Origin: Bradyrhizobium cosmicum | GTDB taxonomy: Bacteria; Pseudomonadota; Alphaproteobacteria; Rhizobiales; Xanthobacteraceae | Direction of reading: 5' to 3' | DNA: 64,000 nucleotides | Assembly (NCBI RefSeq): GCF_007290395.2 | Contig: NZ_CP041656.2 | Span: 2,914,001-2,978,000 of the forward strand | Shown here: one piece after another, positions 44,096 to 52,624 of the stretch | How the letters are laid out: each line of letters starts with the position of its first letter | Position numbering within the stretch: the stretch's first letter is position 1 | Position numbers and translations under genes: made by a program | The notes under the pieces: generated by a model | Databases searched by the model: none | Told to the model about the DNA's origin: nothing | The model's input: the letters and a program-made list of their open reading frames with translations, nothing else

Positions 44096-44351
44096 GGCTT
44101 CCGGGCAGGGCCGCTGGCTGGAGAAAAGTCCGCCGGGCTCGTCTATACGACCTAGGCCTGCATTGTCGAGGAGGACGGCCGCTCAAGGCAAACGGGCGGT
44201 TGTTCATCCCGATTCAGGACCAAACCAGGTCGATTTCCGTCCGATCAGGCTGTTCGGGCCGCGCCGGGCCGATGATCCCCCAAACCGTCGCAATTCCTCG
44301 CTAGCCTTTCTGCACGCAGCGGTCCTCAGAGAGCCGGGCAAGGAGACGATC

Positions 44352-45917
44352 ATGATCACGAGTTTGCCGGCGCTTCGCCATGCGGCCCTGGTGCTGGCGG
44401 TGTCGACTTTCGCATTCGCAGGCTCGGCGCGCGCGGACGATCCGCCGCAGCCGCGCTCGGAGGCGTCTGCGCCGGCCGGACAGAAAGGCGGGCGCGGCGG
44501 TAGCGCGCAAAGCGCGTCGCAGAATTCGCCGGCAGCCGAGCTGCACCGTCTGCCGCCGGATTCGACCACGAAGCAGACGCTCGATCTGCCCGGCCGCACG
44601 CTCGATTTCACCGCGACCGCCGGCTCGATCCGCGTGTTCGACGGCAAGGGCGAGCCGCTGGCCGATATCGCCGCGACGTCCTATGAGCTTGCCGGCGCCG
44701 ATCGCGCGACGCGTCCCGTGACGTTCCTGTTCAACGGTGGGCCCGGGGCATCCTCCGCATGGCTTCAGTTCGGCGCGGCCGGGCCGTGGCGGCTGCCGCT
44801 CGATGGCGAAGCGCTGTCGCCGTCGGCCTCGCCCGAGGTGAAGCCCAATGCGGAAACCTGGCTCGACTTCACCGATCTCGTCTTCATCGATCCCGTCAGC
44901 ACCGGCTACAGCCGCTTCGTCGCGAGCGGCGAGGATGCGCGCAAGTCGTTCTATTCCGTCGATGGCGACGTCAATTCGATTGCGCTGGTGATCCGCCGCT
45001 GGCTGGAGAAGCACGACCGGCTGACCTCGCCGAAATACGTCGCGGGCGAGAGCTATGGCGGCATTCGCGGGCCGAAGGTCGTGCGCCAGCTGCAGCTCCA
45101 GCATGGCGTCGGCGTCAGGGGATTGATCCTGGTTTCGCCGTTGCTGGACTTCCGCGAGTTCACGGGCACGAGCCTCCTGCAATATGTCGCGACGCTGCCG
45201 AGCTATGTGGCGGTCGCGCGCGAGGCCAAAGGATCTGTCAAGCGCGCCGATCTCGCCGATGTCGAGGCTTACGCGCGTGGCGAATTCCTGGCTGATCTCG
45301 TCAAGGGCGAGGCGGACAGGGAGGCCACCAATCGCCTTGCCGACAAGGTCGCCGAGCTCACCGGCATCGACCAGACGGTGAGCCGCAGGCTCGCCGGCCG
45401 CTTCGACGTCGGCGAATTCCGCCGAGAGTTCGATCGCAGGAGCGGCAAGGTGACGGGGCGCTACGATGCCTCGGTGCGCGGCCTCGATCCCTATCCGGAT
45501 TCGGGTAACTCCCGTTTCGGCGACCCTTCGGGGGATGCGCTCCAGGCGCCGTTGACGAGTGCTGCGGTCGACGTGCTGACGCGCAAGCTCAACTGGCGGC
45601 CGGATGGCTCCTATGAAGTCCTGAACGGGGCCGTCGAAGGCCAATGGGATTTCGGCCGCGGCATCAACCCGCCGCAGTCGGTGTCGGATCTGCGCCAGAT
45701 CCTCGCCACCGACGCGAAGCTGAACGTGCTGGTTGCGCACGGCCTGTTCGATCTTGCCACGCCCTATTTCGGGTCGAAGCGGGTGCTCGACCAGTTGCCG
45801 GCGTTCGCGACGCAGCGCGTGAAGTTCGTCGTCTATCCCGGCGGCCACATGTTCTATTCGCGCGACGGGGCGCGGCAGGCGCTTCGGAGCGAGGTCGAGG
45901 CGCTGATCAGGGAATAG
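44352..45917 (+). CDS. Peptidase S10 family (serine carboxypeptidase-like) exported protein
   Basis: The 521-residue protein has a signal peptide (1-28, SARA-DD) and a Gly/Ala/Gln-rich linker. The alpha/beta-hydrolase core has NGGPGASSAW for the oxyanion hole, the nucleophile in VAGESYGGI (Ser234), Asp467 in GLFDLATPY and His499 in PGGHMFYS. Bacterial S10 members probably trim peptides in the periplasm. AGGAGA lies five bases before ATG 44352. Its stop overlaps the convergent hydrolase gene by 11 bases. Confidence 0.9.
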   Translation: MITSLPALRHAALVLAVSTFAFAGSARADDPPQPRSEASAPAGQKGGRGGSAQSASQNSPAAELHRLPPDSTTKQTLDLPGRTLDFTATAGSIRVFDGKGEPLADIAATSYELAGADRATRPVTFLFNGGPGASSAWLQFGAAGPWRLPLDGEALSPSASPEVKPNAETWLDFTDLVFIDPVSTGYSRFVASGEDARKSFYSVDGDVNSIALVIRRWLEKHDRLTSPKYVAGESYGGIRGPKVVRQLQLQHGVGVRGLILVSPLLDFREFTGTSLLQYVATLPSYVAVAREAKGSVKRADLADVEAYARGEFLADLVKGEADREATNRLADKVAELTGIDQTVSRRLAGRFDVGEFRREFDRRSGKVTGRYDASVRGLDPYPDSGNSRFGDPSGDALQAPLTSAAVDVLTRKLNWRPDGSYEVLNGAVEGQWDFGRGINPPQSVSDLRQILATDAKLNVLVAHGLFDLATPYFGSKRVLDQLPAFATQRVKFVVYPGGHMFYSRDGARQALRSEVEALIRE

Positions 45918-47292
45918 GCCGGCGCTTGCGCGGCTTGTATCTCCGCTCGATTTCGCGAGCCACGACGCTCGCAGGCTTGACGTTGGCTCCTGCGATCCAG
46001 ACGTCGCTGACCTTGCCGCGCTTGTCGCGGACGCGGCGCACCGGCTCGCCATGACTTGAATAGCCGGCGGCGGAGACGAGCTTGCCGGTGTCGCGGCCGG
46101 TCACCTCGATCTCGCCGGAATCCATGAACGGATTGTTGAACTGCGGGTTGGCGATCAGCACGCGATTGCCCATCGGTACGAGGTCCGTCGCGCCCCAGAG
46201 CGTCCACCAGCGGCCGTTCCAGTCGCGCACGCGTCGGTCGGGCGCGCCGCGGGTCTTGAATACACGCAGGATCTGCATAGCGCCATCCATCCAGAACGGC
46301 GCCGCGCCATCGATGGAGTTGCTGATGATGCTGATCGTGAGCTCGCAGGCGGGGATGGAGCAGGTCCGGGAGATGTAACCCTGAAAGTGGCCGCCATGGC
46401 CAAACCAGTCCCAGCCGTCGAGCTTGCCGGCGCCGATGCCCAGGCCGTAATAGCCCTCGAAACTCTGCGGGATACGCCAATGATGCCGCGTCATCTCGCG
46501 GCGGCTGGCGACGGACAGCAGGCTCTTTTTCGCATTGGCCGCGAGCTGCGCGAAGAAGCGGGCGGTGTCGGCGGCGGTCGCGGCGAAGCCCGTGGCCGAT
46601 GCCATCGCGTTTGTGGGATTGTCGCCGGGGATCACGCAACGCTCGCCAAGTGGAACCCTTCGCGTGTGGCCGCGCGCGAACGATGCGCCCTTGGGAAGTG
46701 GCGCGTCCGGCTCGGTTTCGCGCAGGCCTGCGGCCTCGACGATCTCGCGTTTGATCCAGACGGAGTAGGGCTCCTTCGTCACGGCTTCGATGACGAGGCC
46801 GAGCAGGCCAAAGCCATGGTTGGAATATTTGAAGCGCGTGCCGGGCTCGATCGCGGTCGGCAGCTTCAGCTCCGCGAGCAACTCCTTCGCGCTCAGATAC
46901 GGACGACGATCGATGAACTGGCCGGAATCGGCGCCGTCGCGCGTCAGCCCCGCGGTATGCGAGAGCAGCTGCGCGATGGTCGTCTCGGCGACGCGCGAAT
47001 GCAAGCCGTCGACATATTGTCCGACGGGATCATCGAGCCGGAGCTTGCGCTGCTCGCGCAGCTTCATGATGCCCGCTGACGTAAAGCTCTTCGAGTGCGA
47101 GGCGATGCGACAGCGATGGCGCGGGGTGAGCTTCTCGCCGGTGTCGAGATTGGCAATGCCGAACGCATGTTCGGCGACGATTTCGCCGCGATGGGCAAAC
47201 GCGACGATGACGCCGGGCTGCTGGATTGTCGTCTGCTGGAATTCGATCCAGGAAGAGATGTAGTCGATCGCGGATCGCAGCCACGTATCCAT
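45907..47292 (-). CDS. Serine hydrolase of the beta-lactamase / D-aminopeptidase class
   Basis: The 461-residue protein has S65-H-S-K68 (IASHSKSF), the Tyr motif FKYSNHG and the KTG-equivalent HGGHFQG. A 120-residue C-terminal part (from about 340) looks beta-rich, as in DUF3471-type extensions. It has no signal peptide, so it is probably cytoplasmic. The substrate is unknown. It is not related in position to the Tat-exported hydrolase at 18356 but shares its fold. Confidence 0.88.
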   Translation of the reverse strand: MDTWLRSAIDYISSWIEFQQTTIQQPGVIVAFAHRGEIVAEHAFGIANLDTGEKLTPRHRCRIASHSKSFTSAGIMKLREQRKLRLDDPVGQYVDGLHSRVAETTIAQLLSHTAGLTRDGADSGQFIDRRPYLSAKELLAELKLPTAIEPGTRFKYSNHGFGLLGLVIEAVTKEPYSVWIKREIVEAAGLRETEPDAPLPKGASFARGHTRRVPLGERCVIPGDNPTNAMASATGFAATAADTARFFAQLAANAKKSLLSVASRREMTRHHWRIPQSFEGYYGLGIGAGKLDGWDWFGHGGHFQGYISRTCSIPACELTISIISNSIDGAAPFWMDGAMQILRVFKTRGAPDRRVRDWNGRWWTLWGATDLVPMGNRVLIANPQFNNPFMDSGEIEVTGRDTGKLVSAAGYSSHGEPVRRVRDKRGKVSDVWIAGANVKPASVVAREIERRYKPRKRRPIP

Positions 47293-47343
47293 TGCGCACC
47301 AATTTCAGGGAGGATTCGTGCGCGAAGGCTAGCCGAGAAAGCG

Positions 47344-47375
47344 GAACGGGCACAACCCCGAGGTTGTGCCCGTTC
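47344..47375. terminator. Strong perfect hairpin between two minus-strand genes
   Basis: A 14-bp perfect stem (GAACGGGCACAACC, loop CCGA) ends 25 bases after the TPR gene's stop codon. On the minus strand it is followed by CGCTTTCT, so termination of that gene is the likely job; the T-run is short. Confidence 0.7.
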
Positions 47376-47399
47376 ATTTGGTCCGAAGACGCGATGTCT

Positions 47400-47942
47400 T
47401 CAGTAGACGAGCGTCGCGCCGGTCGGCTTGTCGAGCGCGGCGGCGAGCGAGCGATATTCGGAGCTGTCGGTGCCGGCGAGCGAGGCGATCTTGTTCAGAT
47501 GATACTGCGCCTGTTCGCGGTTGCCCTGCTCGAGCTGCCAGAGGCCGTAATACTGCCAGGTGCGGACGTGGTTCGGATCGTCCTTCAACGCCAGCTCGTA
47601 GTAGACCTTCGACGACTGGTAGTCGCCGAGCTTGCGATAGGAGTAGCCGATCAGGTTGGCGACATCGGCGACGTCGTCGCGCTTGAGCGACTTCAACTGG
47701 CCGATCGCACCGGTGTAGTCGTGGTTGTCGTAGATCGTGGTGTAGGCGGTGCGATAGGCCGCGAGGAATTTGGGATCGCTGATGGAGGAGCTCTTCTTCT
47801 TGCCCTTCTTGGACGAGTCGTCCGACTTCGGCGGAGAGGAGGGCTCGTCGCTGCCCGCGGCATAGGCGCTGGTCAGAACCGGCCCGGCCGCCAGGGTCAT
47901 GGCGACGAGTCCCGGCACAAGAAGCGTAGAGAGTTTGCGCAT
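47400..47942 (-). CDS. Exported TPR-repeat protein
   Basis: The 180-residue protein has a signal peptide (1-29) and a charged Ser/Lys linker (30-52). Two or three tetratricopeptide units follow at about 60-155 (ANLIGYSYRKLGDYQSSKVYYEL, split over its helices, then WQYYGLWQLEQGNREQAQYHL). It is a periplasmic scaffold protein of unknown partner. Confidence 0.85.
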   Translation of the reverse strand: MRKLSTLLVPGLVAMTLAAGPVLTSAYAAGSDEPSSPPKSDDSSKKGKKKSSSISDPKFLAAYRTAYTTIYDNHDYTGAIGQLKSLKRDDVADVANLIGYSYRKLGDYQSSKVYYELALKDDPNHVRTWQYYGLWQLEQGNREQAQYHLNKIASLAGTDSSEYRSLAAALDKPTGATLVY

Positions 47943-48176
47943 CTAAGTTCTCCCGAATGGAACGTGGCGATCCTACACGATTGCCCTAGGACCGGAACAC
48001 CCATCGGCCAAAAACATTCCCGTCCCGTGCGTGGATGACGAACTTGTCATCGAGATGAACGGGAGCCTGCAAGGGGCTTCAGACTGGGTTCAGCGCCGTG
48101 CTCCTAGGCTCTCACCTACGATCGAAGAGGAGACGAGAGGGCGCCGCCTCAAGATCCTTCCAAGAGGAGACCAACC

Positions 48177-48572
48177 ATGTTGAAGACCATTTCCGCAGCC
48201 TTGCTCGCCGCTTCCGTGATCGCAGCCCCGGCCTTCGCGGCCGAGGCCGGCAAGACCACCACGACTGCGCCGGTGATCAAGGCGGACCAGAGCCAGACCA
48301 AGGCGTCGACCACCGCCGCGAAGCCTGAGGCTGGCGTCAAGGCCGATGCCAAGGCAAGCGACGTCAAGGCAACCGATGCGAAGGCCGCTGCCGACGTCAA
48401 GGCGGACGCCAAGGTGGATACCAAGGCGAAGGCAATGAACGCCAACGCCGCGGTCACGCCCGACCAGCACAAGACCGTGCGCACCCATCGCCACCATCAC
48501 AAGCAGGTGTCGAAGTCGCTGAACGCGCAGCCGGATGTGACCAAGCCGGCGACCACCGACAAGCGCAGCTAA
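48177..48572 (+). CDS. Exported Ala/Lys-rich protein with His cluster
   Basis: The 131-residue protein has a signal peptide (1-21, AFA-AE). The rest is low-complexity, with repeated KADAKA/VKADAK phrases, and near the end THRHHHKQVSK, which could bind metal. It is probably unstructured in the periplasm. AAGAGGAGA lies before ATG 48177. Related low-complexity proteins are common and fast-evolving in this group, so homology is hard to judge. Confidence 0.7.
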   Translation: MLKTISAALLAASVIAAPAFAAEAGKTTTTAPVIKADQSQTKASTTAAKPEAGVKADAKASDVKATDAKAAADVKADAKVDTKAKAMNANAAVTPDQHKTVRTHRHHHKQVSKSLNAQPDVTKPATTDKRS

Positions 48573-48913
48573 GACTGATCCCGCGCGGCGGCATCCAGCA
48601 TTGCCCCGCCGCCGCGTGCGGAATTCAGGCCCGGCCCGTCGTCTCGGCGTCCTGCGCGAAAGCGCAGGCGCTGGCGGCGGGCCGGTGCGCCGATGCGGCA
48701 GGCGAATTGCCTTCGATGCGCGACCACAAACCAGAACCTCGAAAACAACCCCATGCACAGTAGCCGGTGATAGACATATCAATGGTTTGACGTCTGTCGC
48801 TTTGCGGATTTTGCGAATCCGGTTGACTCGTCGGGCAAAACATCTCTAGACATGCATCATCGCAACCTTGGGGCTGGATGTCTCCGGGTCTGATTGAGCG
48901 GCGAGCGTGACCT
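48573..48913. other. Intergenic region
   Basis: I see no gene here. CGCGGCGGC and GCCGCCGCG (about 48585-48615) can pair across a 15-base loop and may end the upstream transcript weakly. The stretch 48785-48845 repeats the phrase GTCGGGCAAAACA that also occurs in the composite repeat at 14908, so part of it is dispersed-repeat debris. Confidence 0.4.
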
Positions 48914-49336
48914 GTGGGGCGATTGGCGAAACGTGCGATGATCCTGGCGTTGCCGCTGGCGCTCGCGGGATGTTTCGGCAGCGACGGTGACCGTCCGTCC
49001 CTGATCGGCGGGAGTCAGGCCGGCGGTCCGCAGCCGTTCCCCGACAATTTCCGCAGCGATACGCTTGCCCTGATGCGCGCCTATCTGAACAATCCGGTCG
49101 GCGTGCGCGAGGCCGGCATGGCCGATCCGGTGCAACGCGAGCTCGGCGGCCGGCAGTTCTATGTCAGCTGCCTGCGCTTCAACCCGCGCGAGACCGACGG
49201 CAGCTACAAGGGCACGCGCGAGCGCGCGGTGGTGTTCGTGAACGGGCGAGCCGACCGTGTCGTCGACAAGGCGAGCGAGCTCTGCGCCGGCGCGGTTTAC
49301 GGACCGTTTCCGGAACTGGAAAAGATGACGCGGTAG
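48914..49336 (+). CDS. Putative lipoprotein
   Basis: The 140-residue protein has a basic start (GRLAKRAM) and the lipobox LAGC (Cys20). The mature part is compact with two more Cys (VSCLRFNPRE, ELCAGAVYG) that may pair. GTG 48914 supplies the basic n-region that a lipoprotein signal needs; ATG 48938 would remove it. Function unknown. Confidence 0.75.
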   Translation: MGRLAKRAMILALPLALAGCFGSDGDRPSLIGGSQAGGPQPFPDNFRSDTLALMRAYLNNPVGVREAGMADPVQRELGGRQFYVSCLRFNPRETDGSYKGTRERAVVFVNGRADRVVDKASELCAGAVYGPFPELEKMTR

Positions 49337-49623
49337 CGCGAAGCCGATCTTCATCGCCCGGTGGTAGGACAGAGGCCGCCGGAGCCGCTGGATCACATTT
49401 CGGCGAGCTTTGAACGGGTGGTTCGGCCTTTGCGACGAATCGTTACGGCAGGCCTTGCGCCGACGACAAAATCTGTCGGGGCGAGCAGACGTGACGGAAC
49501 AAAATCGCTCTGTTGCCGCCCCGTCACAGTTGCGAACGATCAACGTTCCGGCATCGCCGCGAAGCAACCTAAATCACGCCACGTTGTTTCCTGAGTGTCG
49601 ATTTTGAAAGAACGGGGATGACC

Positions 49624-50334
49624 ATGAAGACGATTTTGCTTGGCGCAGCAGCCGCTCTGCTGGCACTGGCCGCGCCGGCCGCAGCAGCCGACATGCAGGC
49701 GCGCACCTACACCAAGGCTCCGGCCTATACGCCGCCGCAGGTGATCTACAACTGGACCGGTTTCTACATCGGCGGCCATGTCGGCGGCGCCTTCGCTGGT
49801 GACAGCAGCTTCCAGTCCAGCGACGCCCGCTTCCTGGGCGGCGTGCAGGGTGGCTTCGACTACCAGTTCGCGCCCAACTGGGTCGTGGGTATCGAGGCCC
49901 AGTATTCCTGGCTGCCGACCAACAACAACGGTGTCACGTTCCCGCTCGGTACGCAGGTGACGTCGAATACCGACCAGCTCGGGTCGGTGACGGGCCGCCT
50001 CGGCTACACCTGGGGCCCGGCGCTGCTCTACGCCAAGGGCGGTTACGCCTGGCGCAATGGCGGCCTTGGCGTCAACGTCGCCGGCGTCGCGCAGCCCTTC
50101 ACCGCCACCGGCAACAACAAGGACGGTTATACCGTCGGCGCCGGCCTCGAATACATGTTCGCGCCGAATTGGTCGGCCAAGGCCGAGTACCAGTATTACA
50201 ACTTCGGGAGCACGACCATTACCTCCGGTCCGGCCGACGTTGTCGGCGTCCGGGGCCGGGACGACGAGCATACCGTCAAGGTCGGTGTGAACTACCGCTT
50301 CGGCTGGGGTGGCCCGGCAGCCTCGCGCTACTGA
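49624..50334 (+). CDS. Outer-membrane beta-barrel protein (Omp31/porin-like family)
   Basis: The 236-residue protein has a signal peptide (1-20, AAA-AD). The barrel starts WTGFYIGGHVGGAF and shows alternating strands with GFDYQFAPNWVVGIEAQY, LYAKGGYAW and the final VGVNYRFGWGG. This is the common alphaproteobacterial Omp25/31-like surface protein. ATG 49624 is preceded by ACGGGG at good spacing, so I prefer it to ATG 49618. A clear terminator follows at 50372. Confidence 0.93.
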   Translation: MKTILLGAAAALLALAAPAAAADMQARTYTKAPAYTPPQVIYNWTGFYIGGHVGGAFAGDSSFQSSDARFLGGVQGGFDYQFAPNWVVGIEAQYSWLPTNNNGVTFPLGTQVTSNTDQLGSVTGRLGYTWGPALLYAKGGYAWRNGGLGVNVAGVAQPFTATGNNKDGYTVGAGLEYMFAPNWSAKAEYQYYNFGSTTITSGPADVVGVRGRDDEHTVKVGVNYRFGWGGPAASRY

Positions 50335-50371
50335 CGCGCGGCCAGCTCCCGAGATCTGTCCAAGCTCTGAC

Positions 50372-50396
50372 AAAGGCCGGCTCCCCGCCGGCCTTT
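50372..50396 (+). terminator. Intrinsic terminator of the beta-barrel gene
   Basis: AAAGGCCGGC, loop TCCCC, GCCGGCCTTT: a 10-bp perfect stem whose 3' arm ends in TTT, 38 bases after the stop. Confidence 0.85.
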
Positions 50397-50598
50397 CGTA
50401 TGCCGGGCTCGGGTTTGGCCTCCCTTGTTTGCTTTGCGTGAACCATCTGGCGCGTCATTTGCAAGCAAACGGTCGGGCGCGCGCTTTCTCACGGGCGTCA
50501 TGGGGCTCGGGTAAAGCAAAAATAATTTTTGCGGACTAGGGAACTCGCGCTCCGGAACGCGTTATTATGAGAATTACCGGGCTGGTGGGACGACGGAC

Positions 50599-50841
50599 AT
50601 GCGTATCTTGGTGTCGGCAGTAGCGCTCTCGTGCATCATTTCCTTTCCTTGTACTGCACAGACAATCCTCAAGTCCGAGCCGTTGATGCTGGCGCCCTAT
50701 GAGGTGGCCTTCGTGAAGGATGCGTCCTGCCCGTCAGGCAAGGTCCTCAAGGTCACCGGCGCGATCCGCGGCCTGCACCGCCGCAAGGCCTGCGTGGTGC
50801 TGGCGGGCGAGCAGGCCTCGCTGGCGACCGCGACGCCCTGA
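50599..50841 (+). CDS. Small exported protein (DUF6719-like)
   Basis: The 80-residue protein has a signal peptide (1-20, CTAQ-T). The mature part has two Cys (ASCPSGKV, KACVVLAG) flanking a basic turn (GLHRRKAC). I recall this short family from Bradyrhizobium; the function is unknown. GGGACGACGGAC stands before the ATG and gives no strong ribosome site. Confidence 0.7.
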   Translation: MRILVSAVALSCIISFPCTAQTILKSEPLMLAPYEVAFVKDASCPSGKVLKVTGAIRGLHRRKACVVLAGEQASLATATP

Positions 50842-50879
50842 GATCCGCCCTTTCGATCTCTTCGGCTTTCCGCCACACC

Positions 50880-51134
50880 TCAGGAATTCAGCTCAAGCTC
50901 CGTTCTGGACAGGCGCTCGGCCTCGGCCTTGTTCCTGGCAGGATCCTCGCCCTGGGCGGCGCGGCACGGCTTGATCTCGTAGTCATTGTCGAGCACCCGG
51001 CGCGGCCCGGGACGGTCGTCGTCGGCGATCACGTCCACGACGAGGCCGCTCCGCTGGGCGAGCTTCCAGACGTCGGCCTCGTCGGGATAGGCCTTGCTGA
51101 GTTGGGCGTCGTTGCAGAACAGGGCGTAGGGCAT
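50880..51134 (-). CDS. Small conserved hypothetical protein
   Basis: The 84-residue protein starts MPYALFCNDAQLSKAYPDEA and has a helical segment (DVWKLAQRSGLVVDV), then a charged tail. It has no signal peptide. I recall similar proteins in Bradyrhizobium with no known role. GGAGCGG nine bases upstream supports ATG 51134. Confidence 0.65.
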   Translation of the reverse strand: MPYALFCNDAQLSKAYPDEADVWKLAQRSGLVVDVIADDDRPGPRRVLDNDYEIKPCRAAQGEDPARNKAEAERLSRTELELNS

Positions 51135-51238
51135 TCTTTCCGCTCCCGGAAAGCCCGTTAACGACGGGGAGCGGAACGGGTTCCGGCCTTGTGGGCGATC
51201 ACGGGGGCGTGATCAGGGCGGCAGGGCCCTGAGTCGTA

Positions 51239-51283
51239 AACGAGTCCTGAATCCCAAAAAAAAGAATCCCCGGGACTCGTTTG
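51239..51283. repeat. Inverted repeat enclosing an A8 tract
   Basis: The arms AAACGAGTCC (51239-51248) and GGACTCGTTT (51274-51283) are perfect. The 25-base loop holds two GAATCCC copies either side of eight A (51257-51264). It lies 26 bases before the small ORF at 51309. Confidence 0.6.
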
Positions 51284-51308
51284 GCGGAATCAGCGGATGT
51301 TTTCGGCC

Positions 51309-51416
51309 ATGACGATCGAGCTCAAAACCTCCTGCGGGCACATGCTGCTGCCCCTCACGCTGGCACTGCTCAGTGCCTGCGCGGCCAACCTTTGGCTGGT
51401 GTGGTCCTGGCTATAA
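51309..51416 (+). CDS. Possible 35-residue membrane peptide
   Basis: ATG 51309 opens a 35-residue frame: a short polar start (MTIELKTSCGH), then a hydrophobic helix (MLLPLTLALLSACAANLWLV) ending WSWL. It could be a small single-pass membrane protein. There is only a weak ribosome site. Its stop codon lies in the first unit of a 14-bp tandem repeat. Confidence 0.35.
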   Translation: MTIELKTSCGHMLLPLTLALLSACAANLWLVWSWL

Positions 51417-51505
51417 GGTCTTGGCTATGAGGACTTGGCTGTGAAGCCTTGCCTATGAAGCCTTGCCTATGAAGCCTTGCCTCTAAGCTCCCGGCTGTGA
51501 GGCGG
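51408..51505. repeat. 14-bp tandem repeat array, seven units
   Basis: The units start at 51408, 51422, 51436, 51450, 51464, 51478 and 51492. Units 4 and 5 are identical (TGCCTATGAAGCCT); the outer ones differ at up to six positions. Every unit has a TAA or TGA at the same place, and since 14 is not a multiple of 3, the array stops all three plus-strand frames. It lies between the small ORF and the stop of the minus gene at 51515. Confidence 0.85.
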
Positions 51506-51514
51506 TCGCCCGCC

Positions 51515-51904
51515 TCACTTGTCCGCTCCTGGACGGACAGAGGGGTCGCGGATGGCGGCACGCAATTTGGTCAGGGTCGCCGCGCAATATTCCTCGCGCT
51601 CGCGCTCGAACCGCTCCTGATGCTTGCGGAAATTGGCGATACGGGCCTGCATCTCGGAGCGGAAATCGCCGCTTGCCCGCGGTGGCAAGAGCCCGACCGG
51701 TGGGGGCGGCGGGGCGGCCTTCGGAGGCTCGACCTCGACCGTGAAGGTCTCGACGGTCACCGTCTCGACCGCGGTGGCCTCCACCCACACGGCCGTATCC
51801 GTCGGGATCTCCGGCGGATGGAAGCCATCCTTCTTGCCGGTCACCGATTGGACGAAGGCCATTGTCTGCGCAATCAGCGCGTCGCGTTCCCTGATCCACT
51901 TCAT
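51515..51904 (-). CDS. Hypothetical protein with a Pro-rich middle and coiled C-terminus
   Basis: The 129-residue protein has a helical start (MKWIRERDALIAQTMAFVQS), a Val/Thr/Glu-rich beta-like part (ATAVETVTVETFTVEVE), a Pro-rich hinge (PPKAAPPPPPVG) and a charged helix (RIANFRKHQERFEREREEYC). No family was recognised. ATG 51904 is used, with AAAGGT upstream. It ends next to the tandem repeat, and its stop lies in a 9-bp hairpin (51497-51518). Confidence 0.6.
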   Translation of the reverse strand: MKWIRERDALIAQTMAFVQSVTGKKDGFHPPEIPTDTAVWVEATAVETVTVETFTVEVEPPKAAPPPPPVGLLPPRASGDFRSEMQARIANFRKHQERFEREREEYCAATLTKLRAAIRDPSVRPGADK

Positions 51905-52004
51905 GGGGCACCTTTGCTGGTCCCATTCCAGCAAAGCTGGCCGGCCGAATCAAGAAGAGACCCTGGGGGATTGCATATTTTTCCCGATCGCCCGACAGTG
52001 GGGC

Positions 52005-52169
52005 ATGGATGCCAAGACGACCCCATCGGATGAGGCGCAGGGCCTGAGGCTCATCCGCGCCTTCCTATCGCTGCCGCCCGAGAAGCGGGCGGAGGTGATC
52101 GCGTTGGTCGAGGAATTGGCGCGGGCCCATGGCGGACGCGACGAGCGGCCGGAGGTATCCCCGACCTGA
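52005..52169 (+). CDS. Small helical protein like the tail of XRE regulators
   Basis: The 54-residue frame starts MDAKTTPSDEAQGLRLIRAF and ends ALVEELARAHGG plus a polar tail. The phrase LRLIRAFLSLPPEKRAEVI resembles the C-terminal dimerisation segment often found after the HTH of alphaproteobacterial XRE repressors, but no HTH is present. GTGGGG lies before ATG 52005. It may be a stand-alone partner or a remnant. Confidence 0.5.
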   Translation: MDAKTTPSDEAQGLRLIRAFLSLPPEKRAEVIALVEELARAHGGRDERPEVSPT

Positions 52170-52170
52170 G

Positions 52171-52392
52171 CTAACGCTCGCTCGGATTGACGTTGGGCAT
52201 GAAGACCGTACCGCCGACCACGCGCACCGGCGGCTGAGCCGTGACAGCGATCGGCCTATTGTCGGCGACCTGCTTCTCCGGCGCCTGGCCAAACACCGGC
52301 TCGAGCAACGTCGCTGTGCCCGCCACGACGCCACAGCACAGCGTCACCGTTGCCAGCAGGAATATGTTTCGATTTTCTTCTCTGATCCGCAT
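52171..52392 (-). CDS. Small exported or membrane-anchored hypothetical protein
   Basis: About 73 residues: one hydrophobic segment (IFLLATVTLCCGVVAGTATL), then a polar region ending MPNVNPSER. It may be a signal anchor. ATG 52392 gives the simplest N-terminus; ATG 52419 is an alternative and neither has a clear ribosome site. Tail-to-tail with the small ORF at 52005. Confidence 0.5.
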   Translation of the reverse strand: MRIREENRNIFLLATVTLCCGVVAGTATLLEPVFGQAPEKQVADNRPIAVTAQPPVRVVGGTVFMPNVNPSER

Positions 52393-52624
52393 GGGCCAAG
52401 AACGATCGAGGCGTGTCATTGGTTCCGGCAGGCGAGAGCCCACCAGACGCTGGTTCAAAGCAGACCGAAGCTTACGTGAGGCTTACGCGCCGACTTCAAA
52501 TGGTTGTTTTTCCGTAAGACTACCCGTGTCATTTGGTATCAAATTTTAACGTCCGCCGGTTCCAATGGCGTCGCTGGGACTGCTTCGGTCGCTGGGGACC
52601 GGATAGAATCATTGGACGGCTGGA

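Noticed and set aside
44301..46052. A 583-codon minus frame opposite the S10 peptidase
   Set aside because: It is compositional shadow; the plus-strand peptidase has all catalytic motifs.
48585..48615. GC-rich hairpin after the Ala/Lys-rich gene as a terminator
   Set aside because: It has a 15-base loop and no T-tract, so it is too weak to call with confidence.
48823..48851. TTGACT-N17-CTAGAC as a sigma-70 promoter
   Set aside because: The -10 part matches poorly and the stretch is shared with a dispersed repeat.
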